From Lysinibacillus cavernae (GTDB taxonomy: Bacteria; Bacillota; Bacilli; Bacillales_A; Planococcaceae): DNA of 64,000 nucleotides. The stretch spans positions 186,001 through 250,000 of the forward strand of contig NZ_WMEF01000004.1 of assembly GCF_009724685.1 (NCBI RefSeq). The letters run 5' to 3'. Positions 61,471-64,000 of the stretch are shown here, one piece after another. Within the stretch, counting starts at the first letter, position 1. Each line of letters starts with the position of its first letter. A program made the translations under genes and the position numbers. The notes below the pieces were generated by a model. That model had not been told where the DNA came from. It did not search any database and saw only the letters and a list, made by a program, of their open reading frames with translations.

Positions 61471-63138
61471 CTAAACTTCCATAATGATCGGTAAAATCAT
61501 TGGTCGACGTTTAGTCTTTTCGAATAGGTAAGGTCCTAAAACGTCTGTAATTTCATTTTTTAATTCTGTCCATTGAGGTGTTTTGCTTTGAATTGTTTCA
61601 TTAAGATGACGATTTAGCATTTTCTGTGCCTCATTAATCATCGTACCTGATTCACGCATGTAGACGAAGCCACGCGAAATGATATCAGGACCCGAAACAA
61701 TTTTATGGTTTTCCATATCAACACTTACCACAACGATCACTAAACCTTCTTCGGAAAGGATGCGTCGATCACGTAATACAATATTGCCGATATCACCAAT
61801 ACCATTACCATCAATGTAAACATCACCGGAAGGGATACGACCAGCTACATGTGCTTCATTGGCACTTAATGCCAATACATCACCGTTTTCCATAACAAAT
61901 GTATTGTCAAGTGGAACATCACAATCTTCTGCTAGGTGTGTATGCATTTTTAACATACGGAATTCACCATGAATAGGCATAAAGAATTTAGGCTTCATTA
62001 AACGAAGCATCAACTTTTGCTCTTCTTGAGATCCGTGACCAGATGTATGGATATTATTTAATGCACCATGAATGACTTCTGCACCTGCGCGGAACAATAA
62101 ATTAATGATTTTGTTTACACTCACAGTATTACCTGGTACTGGTGAAGAAGAAAAGATCACTGTATCGCCAGGTTGTATTTGAATCTGGCGGTGTGTGCCA
62201 TTGGCAATACGTGATAAGGCAGCCATTGGTTCACCTTGAGAGCCTGTACACAAAATCATGACTTCATTTGCAGGAAGACGATTAATGCTTTGGGCGTCAA
62301 TAAAGGTATCCTTAGGAGCAGTGATATAGCCAAGCTCACGACCAATTGTGATAGCATTGTCCATTGAGCGACCAAAAACAGCGATTTTTCTTCCGTATTT
62401 TATAGCAGCGTCTGTGGCTTGCTGTAAACGGTGAATATTTGACGCAAATGTAGCAAAAATAATACGGCTATCAACTTTGCGGAAAATTTCATCGATACTC
62501 TTTCCAACTGTACGCTCTGACATAGTGAAATTAGGCTTTTCAGCGTTTGTACTATCAGATAATAGGCAAAGCACGCCATCTCGACCGATTTCGGCCATCT
62601 TTGTTAGGTTGGCTGGTTCGCCTACAGGTGTAAAGTCAAATTTAAAGTCGCCTGTGTGAACGATATTACCAGGTGGTGTTTTGACAACAATTCCATATGC
62701 ATCAGGAATACTATGTGTTGTTCTAAAGAAGCTAACAGATGTTTTTCTAAATTTAATAACATCTTCTTCTTTAATTTCGATTAGCTTTGTTGTACGTAAC
62801 AAGCCATGTTCTTCTAATTTATTACGTAATAAGCCAAGTGCGAGCTTACCACCATAGACAGGAATATTTACTTGACGTAAAAGGTATGGAATACCACCGA
62901 TATGATCCTCATGTCCATGTGTAATAAACAGTCCTTTGATTTTGTCGACGTTACGTACTAAGTACGTATAGTCGGGAATAACATAGTCAATGCCGAGTAA
63001 GTCATCTTCTGGAAATTTAATACCAGCGTCAATTAAAATAATTTCATCTTGAAATTGAACGCCGTAAGTGTTTTTGCCGATTTCGCCCAGTCCGCCGAGC
63101 GCGAAAACAGCTGCTTGGTCATTTTTAACAAACTTCAT
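61471..63138 (-). CDS. rnjA: Ribonuclease J1
   Basis: A 555-residue beta-CASP metallo-beta-lactamase RNase that trims and cuts mRNA and rRNA. Metal motif [48 protein letters not shown] at the beta-CASP entry, [15 protein letters not shown], and [29 protein letters not shown]. The size and C-terminal domain match RNase J1. It follows rpoY by 5 bases, as in other Bacillaceae. Confidence 0.96.
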   Translation of the reverse strand: MKFVKNDQAAVFALGGLGEIGKNTYGVQFQDEIILIDAGIKFPEDDLLGIDYVIPDYTYLVRNVDKIKGLFITHGHEDHIGGIPYLLRQVNIPVYGGKLALGLLRNKLEEHGLLRTTKLIEIKEEDVIKFRKTSVSFFRTTHSIPDAYGIVVKTPPGNIVHTGDFKFDFTPVGEPANLTKMAEIGRDGVLCLLSDSTNAEKPNFTMSERTVGKSIDEIFRKVDSRIIFATFASNIHRLQQATDAAIKYGRKIAVFGRSMDNAITIGRELGYITAPKDTFIDAQSINRLPANEVMILCTGSQGEPMAALSRIANGTHRQIQIQPGDTVIFSSSPVPGNTVSVNKIINLLFRAGAEVIHGALNNIHTSGHGSQEEQKLMLRLMKPKFFMPIHGEFRMLKMHTHLAEDCDVPLDNTFVMENGDVLALSANEAHVAGRIPSGDVYIDGNGIGDIGNIVLRDRRILSEEGLVIVVVSVDMENHKIVSGPDIISRGFVYMRESGTMINEAQKMLNRHLNETIQSKTPQWTELKNEITDVLGPYLFEKTKRRPMILPIIMEV

Positions 63139-63143
63139 GTTTG

Positions 63144-63353
63144 TTAAATTTCCTCCAAGATAAAGTTCGGGCTTGCTTGTTCGTAATCTAAATAGTTACC
63201 TTCAAGCAGCTGAACGAACTCGATGTTGTAGTTTCGGTCTTTTAGCTTTTGACGTACTTCGCGTTCTGAAGCAGCTTCAAGGTATAGACTTTTAGTATTT
63301 TCGCGAACTGGAATTTCATTTGCATTTTCTTGATAATAAACTTTGTAAATCAT
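63144..63353 (-). CDS. rpoY: RNA polymerase epsilon subunit RpoY (YkzG)
   Basis: A 69-residue protein: [38 protein letters not shown] and [14 protein letters not shown]. This is RpoY/YkzG, a small subunit that binds RNA polymerase in Firmicutes. The ATG at 63353 follows AAAGGAG; the open frame further up to 63428 lacks a ribosome-binding site. rpoY-rnjA order is conserved in Bacillus. Confidence 0.93.
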   Translation of the reverse strand: MIYKVYYQENANEIPVRENTKSLYLEAASEREVRQKLKDRNYNIEFVQLLEGNYLDYEQASPNFILEEI

Positions 63354-63593
63354 AGTTTGCTCTCCTTTAATTGCGTACAATTTTCTTGCACCTTTGACTA
63401 CTACCACACACGTGCTACAAGAAAACAACGAATTTCTTTAAAGAAGAAATGTACGTTTGTAATCCTTGTATCTCAATACTTCAATTGTGCACTATGTTTA
63501 AAATTTATATAGGAAGTAGCGAGACAGTGGTTGCGTATAGCCAAATAAATGCATTTCCTTTATATTATCACGCAGTTCCTCTAAAATAAAGAA

Positions 63594-63618
63594 AAGCCCT
63601 TCAAATAATGAAGGGCAA
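63594..63618 (-). terminator. Terminator of the 23-residue peptide gene
   Basis: GCCCTTCA and TGAAGGGC with a 4-5 base loop; on the minus strand the stem is followed by TTTTCTTTATTTT. Confidence 0.8.
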
Positions 63619-63621
63619 ATG

Positions 63622-63693
63622 TTAGGCAATTGATTTTTTTCCGAGTACGCCGCGAAGTTTCTTTAACAATTTCCGTTTTAGTTTCTTCAGCAT
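63622..63693 (-). CDS. 23-residue cationic amphipathic peptide
   Basis: ATG at 63693 with AAGGAG 9 bases upstream, stop at 63622. The peptide starts MLKKLKRKLLKKLRGVLGKK and ends SIA. It carries eleven Lys/Arg and no acidic residue, with Leu spaced every three to four positions as in an amphipathic helix. A consensus promoter and a terminator flank it, so it is a self-contained gene. It could be an antimicrobial or membrane-active peptide, a nucleic-acid-binding peptide or a ribosome-associated small protein. I do not recognise it. Confidence 0.65.
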   Translation of the reverse strand: MLKKLKRKLLKKLRGVLGKKSIA

Positions 63694-63714
63694 GGCACAT
63701 CACTCCTTAGGATC

Positions 63715-63743
63715 ATTATAATAAAAATTGTTGTCTATGTAAA
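63715..63743 (-). promoter_or_regulatory. Promoter of the 23-residue peptide gene
   Basis: On the minus strand TTTACA (63738-63743), 17 bp, TATAAT (63715-63720). Transcription would start only a few bases before the AAGGAG, giving a very short leader. Confidence 0.75.
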
Positions 63744-63793
63744 GTAATTAACCTTGAAAGGATACTATTTAATTTATGGAAAGGGATAATAAA

Positions 63794-64000
63794 ATGAACA
63801 AAATTTTATTTTTTGATGTAGATGGTACGCTTTATAACAGTGAAAAAAAATTACCTGCATCTGCAAAAGAGGCACTTTTGACAGCACGCCGTAATGGTTA
63901 TGAATTGGCAATTGCTACAGGTCGTGCACCATTTATGATTGAGTCATTACTAGAAGAATTGGCTATCGATACGTACGTTACCTTCAATGGACAGTATGTT
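63794..64000 (+). CDS. ykrA: HAD-superfamily hydrolase YkrA (3'-truncated by window)
   Basis: The first 69 residues are visible. KILFFDVDGTLYNSEKKLPA carries the nucleophile Asp and the general-acid Asp (DxD) of the HAD family. AIATGRAPFMIESLLEEL (motif II, with T in ATGR) is typical of Cof-type phosphatases. Its place beside rpoY-rnjA matches B. subtilis ykrA. Substrate is probably a sugar phosphate or nucleotide, unproven. The ATG at 63794 follows AAGGGA; an in-frame ATG at 63776 is possible. Confidence 0.88.
   Translation, partial: MNKILFFDVDGTLYNSEKKLPASAKEALLTARRNGYELAIATGRAPFMIESLLEELAIDTYVTFNGQYV

Overview
The window looks like chromosome from an AT-rich, aerobic, spore-forming Bacillaceae bacterium, most likely Lysinibacillus or a close relative. 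This rests on several observations. There is a sporulation-kinase-type histidine kinase end and a Spo0E-like phosphatase. There are Bacillus-type gene blocks (fadH / cbpB-ccpC, ykuU-ykuV, ktrC, ykrA-rpoY-rnjA). Strong AGGAGG ribosome-binding sites, frequent TTG/GTG starts and an S-layer-anchored peptidase fit as well. No rRNA, tRNA or CRISPR array was seen. The assignment is made from remembered family features, not from a search.

Layout. 1-8 kb: end of a histidine kinase, MarR, a lipoprotein, a CPBP-like membrane protein, small proteins (YkvS, a Spo0E-like ORF), a beta-hydroxyacid dehydrogenase, divergent doxX/hxlR, an Atg22-like MFS protein and cheV. 8-14 kb: a ppx-ppk-(PAS/GGDEF/EAL) unit that joins polyphosphate and c-di-GMP turnover. 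14-19 kb: a TetR regulator facing a catabolic operon (3-hydroxyisobutyrate-type dehydrogenase, CoA-acylating aldehyde dehydrogenase, 3-hydroxybutyrate-type dehydrogenase, Fe-alcohol dehydrogenase), with a perfect 25-bp dyad between them. 19-22 kb: fadH, a small membrane protein, cbpB, ccpC. 22-34 kb: an eight-gene operon coupling an ABC exporter to MoxR/DUF58/VWA proteins, a large secreted membrane protein and a Gly-Gln-repeat protein. 34-36 kb: a TPP riboswitch controlling thiW, and an MFS exporter.

36-53 kb is mixed. A scarred stretch holds a recombinase remnant, two decayed S66-peptidase fragments and an IS3 fragment. It also holds an MBL-fold protein, an SLH-M13 metallopeptidase and two co-oriented coiled-coil proteins. 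Within the same stretch lie the potR-potABCD polyamine operon, ykuU/ykuV, ktrC, two GNATs and an intact S66 peptidase. 53-64 kb: an MFS exporter preceded by a macrolide-type leader peptide and attenuator, a YngK-like GHL10 protein, an RND pump with a divergent TetR, a Ser/Arg-rich small protein coupled to a eukaryotic-like kinase, then rnjA-rpoY, a 23-codon cationic peptide unit and the start of ykrA.

The most notable items are short and easily missed. They are the 13-codon leader peptide MTASIRLRFHLTN with promoter, ribosome-binding site and terminator upstream of the MFS gene at 52864-54111; the Ser/Arg/Tyr-rich 58-residue protein overlapping the kinase start; the 23-residue cationic peptide gene with its own promoter and terminator; the Spo0E-like ORF; and the operator-like dyads at the two TetR loci.
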